Positions 27,601 through 34,538 of a stretch of 64,000 nt of DNA are shown in pieces. A program made the position numbers and the translations under genes. Each line of letters opens with the position of its first letter. Within the stretch, counting starts at the first letter, position 1. Under the pieces are notes generated by a model, which saw only the letters and a list, made by a program, of their open reading frames with translations, had not been told where the DNA came from and did no database searches. Origin of the DNA: Massilibacteroides sp. (GTDB lineage Bacteria > Bacteroidota > Bacteroidia > Bacteroidales > Tannerellaceae); assembly GCF_028705895.1 (NCBI RefSeq), contig NZ_JAQWCQ010000001.1:62001-126000 (forward strand), read 5' to 3'.

Positions 27601-28094
27601 CTATCCGTTTAGATAATAACTTCCATAAAGATGTTGTATGGCAGTTCCGTCTGATTGATACTGAAAAAGGTGTTGAATACAAAGATCAGGTTCAAAACTT
27701 CCTAATCGAATCTGAAACAACAAAACGTGGTCAGCAAGAAATGCTTGCCCCGATGACTGGTGGTTGGGTTAAAGTGCAGAATGGTGTTCCTGTAATCAGC
27801 CGTGGTAACTATACCGACGCTATTACTGACGCTGAAAAATTCAATGTTGTAGCAAGTGATGCTCAGGCTGTAAGCAATGAAGATATTAACGTAACTGACG
27901 TTAATGTAGTTGCTGGAAATGGTGAAGTTACTATCTACAATGCTGCAGGTAAAACTGTTGCTATCAGCAATATCTTAGGACAAACTATTGTTAACACAGT
28001 TATTACTTCTGACAACGCTACTATCGCTGCTCCTAAGGGTATCGTAGTGGTTGCTGTTCAAGGTGAAAAAGCTGTTAAAGCAATTGTAAAATAA
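24603..28094 (+). CDS. Large secreted protein with DUF6383-like C-terminal domain
   Basis: A 1163-residue secreted protein with signal peptide MKKKFFTLLAAAAFLLGTAVPAFSA. The body is beta-rich and contains recurring short motifs: 'RGLYHITNVDTAG' (about 49), 'DWYLNLQNTDGKYLRVD' (about 275) and 'GLYTIQNKEGKYLQVPI' (about 444), reading roughly G-L-Y-x-I-x-N-x-x-G-K-Y-L-x-V. The last 70 residues ('GNGEVTIYNAAGKTVAISN' to 'GEKAVKAIVK') match what I know as DUF6383 of Parabacteroides proteins and resemble a type IX sorting domain in layout. Codon choice is strongly biased to a small set, suggesting heavy expression. A strong promoter and two terminator hairpins flank it, so it is a single-gene unit. 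A surface or S-layer-like role is possible, since Tannerellaceae carry S-layers, but this is inference. Confidence 0.78.
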   Translation: MKKKFFTLLAAAAFLLGTAVPAFSAVPHTTIASGAMVGGDAANMVVGANRGLYHITNVDTAGVPQGVLYVDNTGNTGAVSIENPLTSSKFLMESLWCVEITTEAQGKNPSFSFLNKAYGDNLRAEEKAVSSLTLDGTLSDWKFSNVYGENVALEKVQPLYSYINGSQAIVLVEGAGGVGTVGTAIADVTEIEAKANSFNPAISTIGGGNATMLFFTLNEATPIVLTADQFNTKLGIEPTATGQKLTFDPDRNVGSNPFTENVLKATNVATNTGGADWYLNLQNTDGKYLRVDTSVVNNTGNYFLTFKFTDRIEDGTLPAGQLHPVNLTNQYAFRFVYFPSHDSLIINVKDVLQSSKTLESALTPVKLFWEIDALLGVGAHGDSEGKLQSSDDVYSDTRLIDFTYVVLQDLNNNKVVTIGELPSQTRISLGLGDCKAAVNKTSLQGLYTIQNKEGKYLQVPIYTDTLMTGKRVAQWVTLESYVDPMELPSFQWVVEKVRSNDTDNISLIKITNREYANNAEVETIQLWKDKSTTLFDAELAANAVGFTEVPEAKRLDPYLGYKYVPEDIAKLRTYTFNYLHELDQNTYLSVKNSQSDSLLYVQKDNADGFELVPYHHSYTAANGWSVKPVDYGYTGSIEKINNKAYAAKLVRTAYVLKIKEGNKIYNTNKVVVVDKEGRYAVTPDNNNAISAGDSAVFYLKANNTKDGINYYALVDTASFTKNNFVQNGNLDRVTVKGGVTDHNLWLKVQNHYEVRTSAFAVEPNEEPLYRRFNRTVDGIENGATNFYDDVDLPVNLRFFRVNNESEFLYEDEHHPKYSEGKGINFLGYRHEADFSIKDELSEDLIKERTTLFVDTAFVNRPATEGAEFDTPKPQYLIGVGVYEVEGFTTEIPCEPSVTTPSYYRGRYLINATDSVYGATRNSLTNWTSKWQGGWGTSNIDHSKDNNKDGINDYIWDTKWERLAFVDAVRLYDTLYVLNGATEYADPIDFAKLKTDKRVHAIRLDNNFHKDVVWQFRLIDTEKGVEYKDQVQNFLIESETTKRGQQEMLAPMTGGWVKVQNGVPVISRGNYTDAITDAEKFNVVASDAQAVSNEDINVTDVNVVAGNGEVTIYNAAGKTVAISNILGQTIVNTVITSDNATIAAPKGIVVVAVQGEKAVKAIVK

Positions 28095-28134
28095 TAGAAC
28101 AGAGTTTATAATCAAATAATTCTAAATTATCATC

Positions 28135-28160
28135 AATGGCTCTCTTTCGGGAGAGCTATT
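28135..28160 (+). terminator. Hairpin downstream of the large secreted protein gene
   Basis: AATGGCTCTC and GAGAGCTATT form a ten-base stem with one G-U pair around a six-base loop, about 40 bases after the stop. There is only a weak T run after it. Confidence 0.55.
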
Positions 28161-28257
28161 AAAGTACCCTGTGAAGGAGAAAGGTGATACATTAATATTA
28201 AGTGTTAAAATAAAGTTCTAACTGTCGGTATATCTGTGAAGAAGGAAGACAGAAAAG

Positions 28258-28286
28258 ATAGAGGCTACCCAAAAGGTAGCCTCTAT
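28258..28286 (+). terminator. Second terminator hairpin
   Basis: GAGGCTACC and GGTAGCCTC form a perfect nine-base stem (extended by flanking A-T pairs) followed by TATTCATTTTT. It separates the large-protein transcript from the riboswitch promoter. Confidence 0.75.
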
Positions 28287-28340
28287 TCATTTTTACCTAT
28301 TCTACATATGCGTTACTTCTTACTTCCTTGTTTTTTTGTT

Positions 28341-28348
28341 TATCTTTG
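28341..28348 (+). promoter_or_regulatory. -7 promoter element of the btuB operon
   Basis: TATCTTTG fits TAnnTTTG and places the transcription start near 28355, immediately before the cobalamin riboswitch. The -33 box is not well conserved. Confidence 0.55.
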
Positions 28349-28360
28349 TTCCTGAAAATT

Positions 28361-28530
28361 GGGTGTAATGATTTCTTATTCAGGAAATCTTAGTAAAAGG
28401 GAATCCGGTGTAAGTCCGGAGCTGTGCCCGTAGCTGTAAGTTCTAATAATAATGTCGGCATTCTTCATAGCCACTGTCTTCGGATGGGAAGGCGCCGACA
28501 AATGGAACCAGCCAGAAAACCTGCCCATAT
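28361..28530 (+). promoter_or_regulatory. Cobalamin (vitamin B12) riboswitch
   Basis: The conserved segments of the cobalamin aptamer appear in order: GGGAATCCGGTGTAAGTCCG at about 28400, GAGCTGTGCCCGTAGCTGTA, GCCACTGTCTTCGGATGGGA at about 28470, and the B12 box AGCCAGAAAACCTGCC at 28510-28525. It is in the leader of btuB-btuG-btuF. Binding of adenosylcobalamin should reduce expression; the about 50 bases between the B12 box and ATG 28579 suggest control at translation initiation, because no T-rich terminator is visible there (inference). Confidence 0.95.
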
Positions 28531-28578
28531 TTGTTTTATGCGTGACCTCGGGTAAAGGGAACGATAAATCAAAATTCT

Positions 28579-30573
28579 ATGCGTGCTTTTTACTATAAAA
28601 GACTTCTATGCCTGATTGGATGGCTCTTGTTTGCTCTTTCTGCTTATGCACAGCAGGTAGATACCACCAAGTTATACAAACTTTCCGGAGTTGAAGTGGT
28701 CGAAAAAGCACGTGTTTCAACTACCCGAACAAGCAATCCTGTCCAAATAATGACTTCTACATCCATTGAACGACTCGGTATGCAGGATTTGACAGAAGCT
28801 GTTAAACGTTTTTCCGGTGTTACAGTGAAAGATTATGGGGGAATAGGCGGCTTGAAGACTGTCTCAATCAGAGGTTTTGGTGCACAACACACGGCCGTAA
28901 GTTATGATGGAATAACGATTACTGATGCTCAAAGCGGACAAATCGATCTTAGTCGGTTCTCTTTAGATAATGTTGAGCAGGTATCCTTAACGATCGGACA
29001 AAGTGATGATATTTTCCAGACTGCGCGTATGTATGCCTCAGTAGGGGCTCTCTCTATTCGTACGAACAGACCTTCGTTTAAAAATAAGGACTATAATTTT
29101 CGTGCTAAAATAGGAGGGGGAGCATTCGGTTTGTTTACACCCTCTTTGCAATATGACTACAAGTTAAATGATCGTTTCTCGCTTTCTGCCAGAGCCGATT
29201 GGATTAGTGCAAAAGGAGAATATCCGTTTACACTAAAGAATGGTAAGCTGGTAACAGAGGAAAAACGTACGAATAGCGATGTTCAATCTTTACGATTAGA
29301 AGGCAATCTTTATGGTTCTATTAAAGGAGGTGAGTTAACCGCGAAATTGTATTATTTTGATTCAGAGAGGGGATTGCCCGGATCAATTATCTATTACAAC
29401 GATTATGCGAAAGAACGATTATGGGATAATAATTTCTTTGGACAAGTGAATTTTTGTAAATCCCTAAGCGATCAATTTACTATTCAATCTTCGACAAAAT
29501 ATAGCTATGGCTACAATAAGTACAGAAATATTGATAACAAATATCCCGATGGCCTGCAAATTGACCGGAACACACAGCAAGAGTATTATCTTTCCGTAGG
29601 TGCATTGTATAACCCCATAGAATCTTTTTCGGTTTCGTTAACCTCAGATTTATCGTATAATGATTTGGAAAACAATTTTACAAATGCGGCTTTACCCCAG
29701 AGGCTTACTTCTCTCTCTGTATTGGCTGCGCAATATCAGACAACGCGATTGACTCTTACGGGGAGTTTGCTTGGTACGTTTATTACAGATGAAGTAAAAT
29801 CCGGAGATAAACCGGCTGATCGTAAACGCCTTTCGCCGGCGGCCAGCTTGTCCTGGCGTCCATTTGAAGAGACAAATTTTCGTATCCGGGCATCTTTTAA
29901 AGATATATTCCGGGTTCCAACGTTTACTGATTTGTATTATCTCCGTGTAGGTAATACAAAATTAAGACCCGAAAGAGCTTTACAATACAATCTGGGGATA
30001 ACATGGAGTGGGGAGTCTTCCCTTTTTCGGTATATGAGTGCCTCTGCAGACATTTATTATAATAAATCTGAGGATAAGATTGTTGCTTCTCCGACGATGT
30101 ATGTCTGGAAGATGATTAATCTTGGAGAAGTTGAAAGTAAAGGAGTGGATATAAATCTGCAGACGGAAATGCCGTTGAACTCCCATATGGCAGTGTTGCT
30201 GACAACGAATTACAGCTATCAGCATGCAATAGATGTGACTGATAAAGAAAGCAAGTATTACCGACATCAAATTCAATATACCCCAAGACATACCGGAACA
30301 GGGTCTGTTACGTTCGAAAATCCGTTTGTGAATCTGACTTATAGTCTGATGGCAGTTGACAAACGTTATTCTTTATCTCAGAATATTCCGGATAATAGAA
30401 TTGACGGTTATGTAGAACAAAATATATCCCTAAACCGTACATTCAGGTTGGGTCGTACATCTTTACGTTTGCAAGGTGAAATCCTGAATCTTGAAGATCG
30501 AACCTATGATGTGATAAAATATTATCCTATGCCGGGACGCTCCTGGCGTTTAAATGCAATACTGACATTTTAA
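28579..30573 (+). CDS. btuB: BtuB, TonB-dependent outer-membrane vitamin B12 receptor
   Basis: A 664-residue TonB-dependent receptor with signal peptide MRAFYYKRLLCLIGWLLFALSAYAQ. The plug domain follows ('QIMTSTSIERLGMQDLTEAV', 'VSIRGFGAQHTAVSYDGITI') and then a 22-strand barrel ending with the usual terminal Phe ('RLNAILTF'). There is no N-terminal carboxypeptidase-like extension, so it is a classical nutrient receptor and not a SusC. Assignment to B12 rests on the riboswitch immediately upstream and on the downstream BtuG- and BtuF-like genes. It should import cobalamin or cobamides across the outer membrane using TonB-ExbBD energy. Length is typical for BtuB of Bacteroides. Confidence 0.93.
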   Translation: MRAFYYKRLLCLIGWLLFALSAYAQQVDTTKLYKLSGVEVVEKARVSTTRTSNPVQIMTSTSIERLGMQDLTEAVKRFSGVTVKDYGGIGGLKTVSIRGFGAQHTAVSYDGITITDAQSGQIDLSRFSLDNVEQVSLTIGQSDDIFQTARMYASVGALSIRTNRPSFKNKDYNFRAKIGGGAFGLFTPSLQYDYKLNDRFSLSARADWISAKGEYPFTLKNGKLVTEEKRTNSDVQSLRLEGNLYGSIKGGELTAKLYYFDSERGLPGSIIYYNDYAKERLWDNNFFGQVNFCKSLSDQFTIQSSTKYSYGYNKYRNIDNKYPDGLQIDRNTQQEYYLSVGALYNPIESFSVSLTSDLSYNDLENNFTNAALPQRLTSLSVLAAQYQTTRLTLTGSLLGTFITDEVKSGDKPADRKRLSPAASLSWRPFEETNFRIRASFKDIFRVPTFTDLYYLRVGNTKLRPERALQYNLGITWSGESSLFRYMSASADIYYNKSEDKIVASPTMYVWKMINLGEVESKGVDINLQTEMPLNSHMAVLLTTNYSYQHAIDVTDKESKYYRHQIQYTPRHTGTGSVTFENPFVNLTYSLMAVDKRYSLSQNIPDNRIDGYVEQNISLNRTFRLGRTSLRLQGEILNLEDRTYDVIKYYPMPGRSWRLNAILTF

Positions 30574-30588
30574 AACAGAAAAAAGAAA

Positions 30589-31686
30589 ATGAAAAAGAAA
30601 ATTTATTTTTTATTATTAGCAATTTTTTTTGTGTCTCCTTTTTTGTTTGTCTCATGTAGTGATGATGATGACGATCCGGACATAAATCCTGATCCGGAAT
30701 TAACGACTTCAGGTGTTTATATTCTGAACAATGGTTCGTATGGACAAAATAATTCTACACTTGATTATTATAATCCGGAAACAAATGAACTAACTAAGAA
30801 GGTGTTTAATACTTCCAACGGTAGAGGGTTAGGCGATACCGCAAATGATTTGTTAGTTTATGGTTCAAAGATGTATATTGTTGTTAATGTTTCAAGTACT
30901 ATTGAAATAACGGACCTGGAAGCCGGTTCACTTCAAACTATTTCACTTACGAGAGATGAACAGCCTCAGCAACCACGTTTTGCGCAACCTCATAAAGGTA
31001 AGGTGTATGTGACGACATATGATGGTTATGTGGTGAAAATAGATACAACAAGCCTGGAAGTTGAAGGACAGGTTGAAGTCGGTCTTGGCGCAGAGCAGTT
31101 GAGTATAGTAGGTGATAAATTATATACTGCCGTATCGGGATATATGACTCCGATGACAAAGGTTGCAGAAGTTGATCTTACTACCTTTACAAAAACGAAA
31201 GATTTTGAAGTTATTGTTGCTCCGCGTTGGATGCAGGCGGATAAAAATGGAAATCTCTATGTGATGTCTGCCGGAAATTATGCTGACATAAAACAAACCG
31301 TACAGAAATTAGATACGAAAACCGGAGAAACTAAAGTGATTTGTGAAGACGAATATGTTTCTATGACGTTGGCCGGAGATTATTTATATATCATTTCTGC
31401 AAAAACAGATTCTGAAACTTGGTCTCCCATAGATGCGAAATATTTAAAATATAACGTAGAAACAGAGACGATGGAAGAAAAAGAATTTGTCAATTCTTCT
31501 GTGGAAATAAACTACCCTACGTATTTAGATGTAGATCCTGTAACTGAGCAAATTTATATTACTGCAGGCTTGGCTACGAATACTGGTGATGTCTATATTG
31601 TTTCTCCGGAGGGTGACTTAGTGAATAAAGTAGAACTTTCCGGGTATAATCCGGTATGTTCACGCTTCTTAACGATCCTTGAATGA
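30589..31686 (+). CDS. btuG: BtuG-like surface lipoprotein, beta-propeller vitamin B12-capture protein
   Basis: A 365-residue lipoprotein: signal ends VSC with Cys23, followed directly by an acidic run 'SDDDDDPD', which fits the lipoprotein export signal that sends Bacteroidetes lipoproteins to the cell surface. The rest is a YncE-like seven-bladed beta-propeller ('SGVYILNNGSYGQNNSTLDY', 'KVYVTTYDGYVVKIDTTSLE', 'QADKNGNLYVMSAGNYADIK'). This layout, next to btuB, matches BtuG of Bacteroides, which caps BtuB and binds B12 very tightly; the published family is the basis for the name, so binding here is inferred. It starts 15 bases after btuB, and its stop overlaps the start of btuF by four bases. 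Confidence 0.85.
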   Translation: MKKKIYFLLLAIFFVSPFLFVSCSDDDDDPDINPDPELTTSGVYILNNGSYGQNNSTLDYYNPETNELTKKVFNTSNGRGLGDTANDLLVYGSKMYIVVNVSSTIEITDLEAGSLQTISLTRDEQPQQPRFAQPHKGKVYVTTYDGYVVKIDTTSLEVEGQVEVGLGAEQLSIVGDKLYTAVSGYMTPMTKVAEVDLTTFTKTKDFEVIVAPRWMQADKNGNLYVMSAGNYADIKQTVQKLDTKTGETKVICEDEYVSMTLAGDYLYIISAKTDSETWSPIDAKYLKYNVETETMEEKEFVNSSVEINYPTYLDVDPVTEQIYITAGLATNTGDVYIVSPEGDLVNKVELSGYNPVCSRFLTILE

Positions 31687-32810
31687 AAAAATATCCATCA
31701 ATAATTACGCTGTTTCTCTCCATTCTTCTCTTTTCATGTGGAGGGAAACAGGGGAAAACGGTTGGAGAAGTGACATCTCTGGATTCAATCCGTTATGCTA
31801 CCGGCTTCACTGTTTCAGCGTTTGATAATTATACAGTTGCGGAGATTATTAATCCATGGGATACCGCTACGATTTTACAACGTTATATTTTAGTTGATAG
31901 AAATCAACCTGTTCCTGCGGGCTTGCCGGAGGGTAGGATTGTTCGGGTCCCTGTACAAAATCTTGCGGTATATAGTGCCGTTCATATTGCCTTTATTGAC
32001 CTGTTAGGTGAAATTGACCGGGTGATAGGCGTTTGTGAACCGCAATACATGAATACACCTGCCATACATGAAGGAATAACGAACGGAAGGATCGCAGATT
32101 TAGGTGAGTCGGTTTCCCCCAATGTTGAGCGGATAGTTGATATTAATACGGAAGTGATAATTACATCGCCATTCCAGAATATGAGTTATGGAGCGGTAGA
32201 GAAATTGGGTATTCCTATTATTGAAGGGGCGGACTATATGGAAAATTCACCTTTGGGACGTGCCGAATGGATTCGTTTTTATGGACTTCTGTTTGATAAG
32301 GTAGAACTGGCAGATTCTCTTTTTAAAGAAACAGAGAGTCGATATGTCGCCTTGAAAGAGAAGGTGGCTGATATAAAGACTAAGCCTACCGTTCTTCCTG
32401 AGAAACGGTATGGCGCAACGTGGTTTGTTCCTGCCGGGGAAAGTTATATGGCACAACTATATGCTGATGCGGGAGGCGACTATATCTTTAAAGATACGGA
32501 AGGCGCAGGAAGTGTACCGATGTCTTTCGAAGCGATACTTGATCAGGCAATTCATGCAGACTTCTGGCTGATTAAATACCACGACGCGAAAGACCTGACT
32601 TATGCAGGCCTTCGCGGGGAGTATACACCCTATGAGAATTTCGATGCCTTTAAGAAACGATCCGTATATGCGTCTAATTCGGCAAAAGTTCCTTACTACG
32701 AAGAGACTCCTCTTCATCCGGACTATTTATTGGCCGATCTTGCCAGAATATTCCATCCGGAACTATTCCCGGAATATACACTTCGTTATTTTCATGCGTT
32801 AGAAGACTAA
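31683..32810 (+). CDS. btuF: BtuF-like cobalamin ABC-transporter substrate-binding lipoprotein
   Basis: A 375-residue periplasmic binding protein of the BtuF/FepB fold (clamshell with a single connecting helix). The signal ends 'LLFSC' with the lipid-anchored Cys19. Family features include 'VYSAVHIAFIDLLGEIDRVI', 'VERIVDINTEVIITSPFQNM' and 'FEAILDQAIHADFWLIKYHD'. It would pass cobalamin from BtuB/BtuG to an inner-membrane BtuCD permease; no btuC or btuD follows here, the next gene being on the opposite strand one base away. The gene overlaps btuG by four bases (ATGA). The substrate is inferred from the riboswitch operon; iron-siderophore binding is the usual alternative for this fold. Confidence 0.85.
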   Translation: MKKYPSIITLFLSILLFSCGGKQGKTVGEVTSLDSIRYATGFTVSAFDNYTVAEIINPWDTATILQRYILVDRNQPVPAGLPEGRIVRVPVQNLAVYSAVHIAFIDLLGEIDRVIGVCEPQYMNTPAIHEGITNGRIADLGESVSPNVERIVDINTEVIITSPFQNMSYGAVEKLGIPIIEGADYMENSPLGRAEWIRFYGLLFDKVELADSLFKETESRYVALKEKVADIKTKPTVLPEKRYGATWFVPAGESYMAQLYADAGGDYIFKDTEGAGSVPMSFEAILDQAIHADFWLIKYHDAKDLTYAGLRGEYTPYENFDAFKKRSVYASNSAKVPYYEETPLHPDYLLADLARIFHPELFPEYTLRYFHALED

Positions 32811-32811
32811 C

Positions 32812-34182
32812 TCAGGCGCGTCCATTGAGCATACCGTAGAAATATAGCGGTTTGAGGATATATACCTTCAACAACCAAGCCGCCCATTGCTCCTTAGATA
32901 CGTCTAATAACGAGAATGGAAATGTAGAATCCTGTTTCTTATCGTAATCAAACTCGCACAATAATACATGTCCGTAGTCAGTTACGATAGGGCAGGCTGC
33001 ATATCCGTTGTATTTTTCAACAGGCTCTTTTCCTTCCATTAACGAGATCAGGTTTTTCGCAGCTAAGGGAACTTGTTTACGAATAGCAGCTGAAGTCTTG
33101 CTGGTAGGCATGTTTGCACAGTCGCCGAGCGAAACAATATTTGAATACTTGGTATGCACCATTGTATGTTTATCAACTGTGATCCATGCCTGAGGTTCGC
33201 TCATGTCATCCGTATTGCAAAGACTCGACTCGCGCGTAAAGTCAGGAGCCGTCATAGGAGGCGTGAAGTGTAGAAAATCATAACTTTCTGTAAACGGAGT
33301 ATATCTCTTTTCTTCCCCTACGGTTTCTATCTTTTCAAAATGTACCGTTTTACTTAATGTATCTATTCCTTTTACCCTCGTCAGCAAATTGATAGGGATA
33401 TTACGCTCCTTGTAAATTTCCAACAGACGCGGAGTATATAAGGGCACATCGTAAAGCTGCTTAGATGCGGTAAAGAAATCTAATTGAAGATTCTCTCTCT
33501 TCTTCTGTTTTCTTGCCTGATGTTCGGTCAGTAAGCATATCTTTTTAGGAGCCCCGCCACATTTGTGTTTGGTAAACGTATCCGTGAAAATACCACGTCC
33601 CCCTTTTCTGACAAACTCCTGCATAGCTTTCCATGTCTTCTGCGCTCCCTCAAAATCATAGATTGTATGTGCGTTGCCCTCGCCTAAAGTCTCCCTTGTA
33701 ATACCTTCAATATTATTGATCTGCAAACCCGGCGTCAGAACAAGAAAATCGTAAGATAAAGAGCCGTTTTTGTTCGTAGAAACCTGATTCATCACCGGAT
33801 CAATCGCTTTCACAGAATCTTTAACCCACTTAACTCCTTTGGGAATACAGTTTTTCTGTTCTTTCCATACTTCATCCGGAGTATATACACCTGATGCAAT
33901 TAAAGTAAAGCCCGGTTGATAAAACTGTCGGTCACTCGGGTCGATCAGGGTAATATCCGGTTCGTCTAACCAACGCTGAAGACGAGCAGCCATACTTATA
34001 CCTGCAGCACCTCCGCCAACGACTACTATTTTACCTTTCGCTTTGCTTGAAAAAGCTTTTGCATCATTCGATGGAAGCAATGTTAAGACTCCCGCCGCCG
34101 CCATTGCTTTCAGAAAGTGACGACGATCTATTCCCATTTTTGCAAATGAACTTGTCATTTGGCTGTCGATTCCGTTTATCAT
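32812..34182 (-). CDS. Sulfide:quinone oxidoreductase-like FAD-dependent oxidoreductase with Tat-type signal
   Basis: A 456-residue flavoprotein. The N-terminus contains 'DRRHFLKAMAAAGVLTLLP', which resembles a twin-arginine export signal (RRxFLK) followed by a hydrophobic stretch. The FAD dinucleotide fold begins 'KIVVVGGGAAGISMAARLQ' and the second FAD motif is 'YSNIVSLGDCANMPTSKTSA'. Cysteines fit an SQR-type active site: 'HKCGGAPKKICLL' and 'YAACPIVTDYGH'. SQR oxidises sulfide and passes electrons to quinone at the membrane. The C-terminal hydrophobic part ('LLKVYILKPLYFYGML') may anchor it. Start choice is uncertain; a Met at residue 16 (MGIDRRHFLK) would keep the signal and fits better. 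A related dehydrogenase function remains possible. Confidence 0.75.
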   Translation of the reverse strand: MINGIDSQMTSSFAKMGIDRRHFLKAMAAAGVLTLLPSNDAKAFSSKAKGKIVVVGGGAAGISMAARLQRWLDEPDITLIDPSDRQFYQPGFTLIASGVYTPDEVWKEQKNCIPKGVKWVKDSVKAIDPVMNQVSTNKNGSLSYDFLVLTPGLQINNIEGITRETLGEGNAHTIYDFEGAQKTWKAMQEFVRKGGRGIFTDTFTKHKCGGAPKKICLLTEHQARKQKKRENLQLDFFTASKQLYDVPLYTPRLLEIYKERNIPINLLTRVKGIDTLSKTVHFEKIETVGEEKRYTPFTESYDFLHFTPPMTAPDFTRESSLCNTDDMSEPQAWITVDKHTMVHTKYSNIVSLGDCANMPTSKTSAAIRKQVPLAAKNLISLMEGKEPVEKYNGYAACPIVTDYGHVLLCEFDYDKKQDSTFPFSLLDVSKEQWAAWLLKVYILKPLYFYGMLNGRA

Positions 34183-34342
34183 ACTAATTTAGATTCACAT
34201 TATTTGGCTGCAAAGAAACGCGTAAAAGACATTTCATCCTAAAAAAACACTACTACATTACTTGCTCAAACCCTTTAAATAAGGCTTATAATCATGTTTT
34301 TTTATTCTCATGCGCCAAATATAGAGTATTGTGAAATTTTAA

Positions 34343-34408
34343 GGCGCCTCAACAAACGTGTCGAAGAGCCTCAACTTATGTTTCCAGGCGCCTCAACTTT
34401 TAAAACCA
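34343..34408. repeat. Three tandem 22-bp direct repeats (iteron-like)
   Basis: Consecutive units are GGCGCCTCAACAAACGTGTCGA, AGAGCCTCAACTTATGTTTCCA and GGCGCCTCAACTTTTAAAACCA, shown here as 22-bp units; CCTCAAC recurs at 34347, 34369 and 34391, exactly 22 bases apart. The array is in the 356-bp gap between the SQR-like gene and the divergent tricorn homologue. The spacing of about two helical turns suits cooperative binding on one face of the DNA. Copies are diverged, so the function is open. Confidence 0.7.
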
Positions 34409-34484
34409 AGCTCCTTGAAATTTTTCTTTACTTGTCTTACTGAAAAATTAAACTATTTATAAAAAGGAATCTTCGTTATTCCTC

Positions 34485-34516
34485 TTTGGAAAAAGTTGGA
34501 TTTTCTTCTACATTTG
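34485..34516 (+). promoter_or_regulatory. Promoter of the tricorn-protease homologue (TTTG-N20-TACATTTG)
   Basis: TTTG at 34485-34488 and TACATTTG at 34509-34516 with a 20-base spacer match both consensus elements. Transcription should start near 34523, only about 16 bases before ATG 34539. The 22-bp repeats end about 77 bases upstream of the -33 box. Confidence 0.75.
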
Positions 34517-34538
34517 TATAGAACTAAAAGAATTCAAT

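Noticed and set aside
34343-34408. Possible CRISPR array
   Set aside because: Only three diverged 22-bp units with no spacers; no cas genes anywhere in the window.
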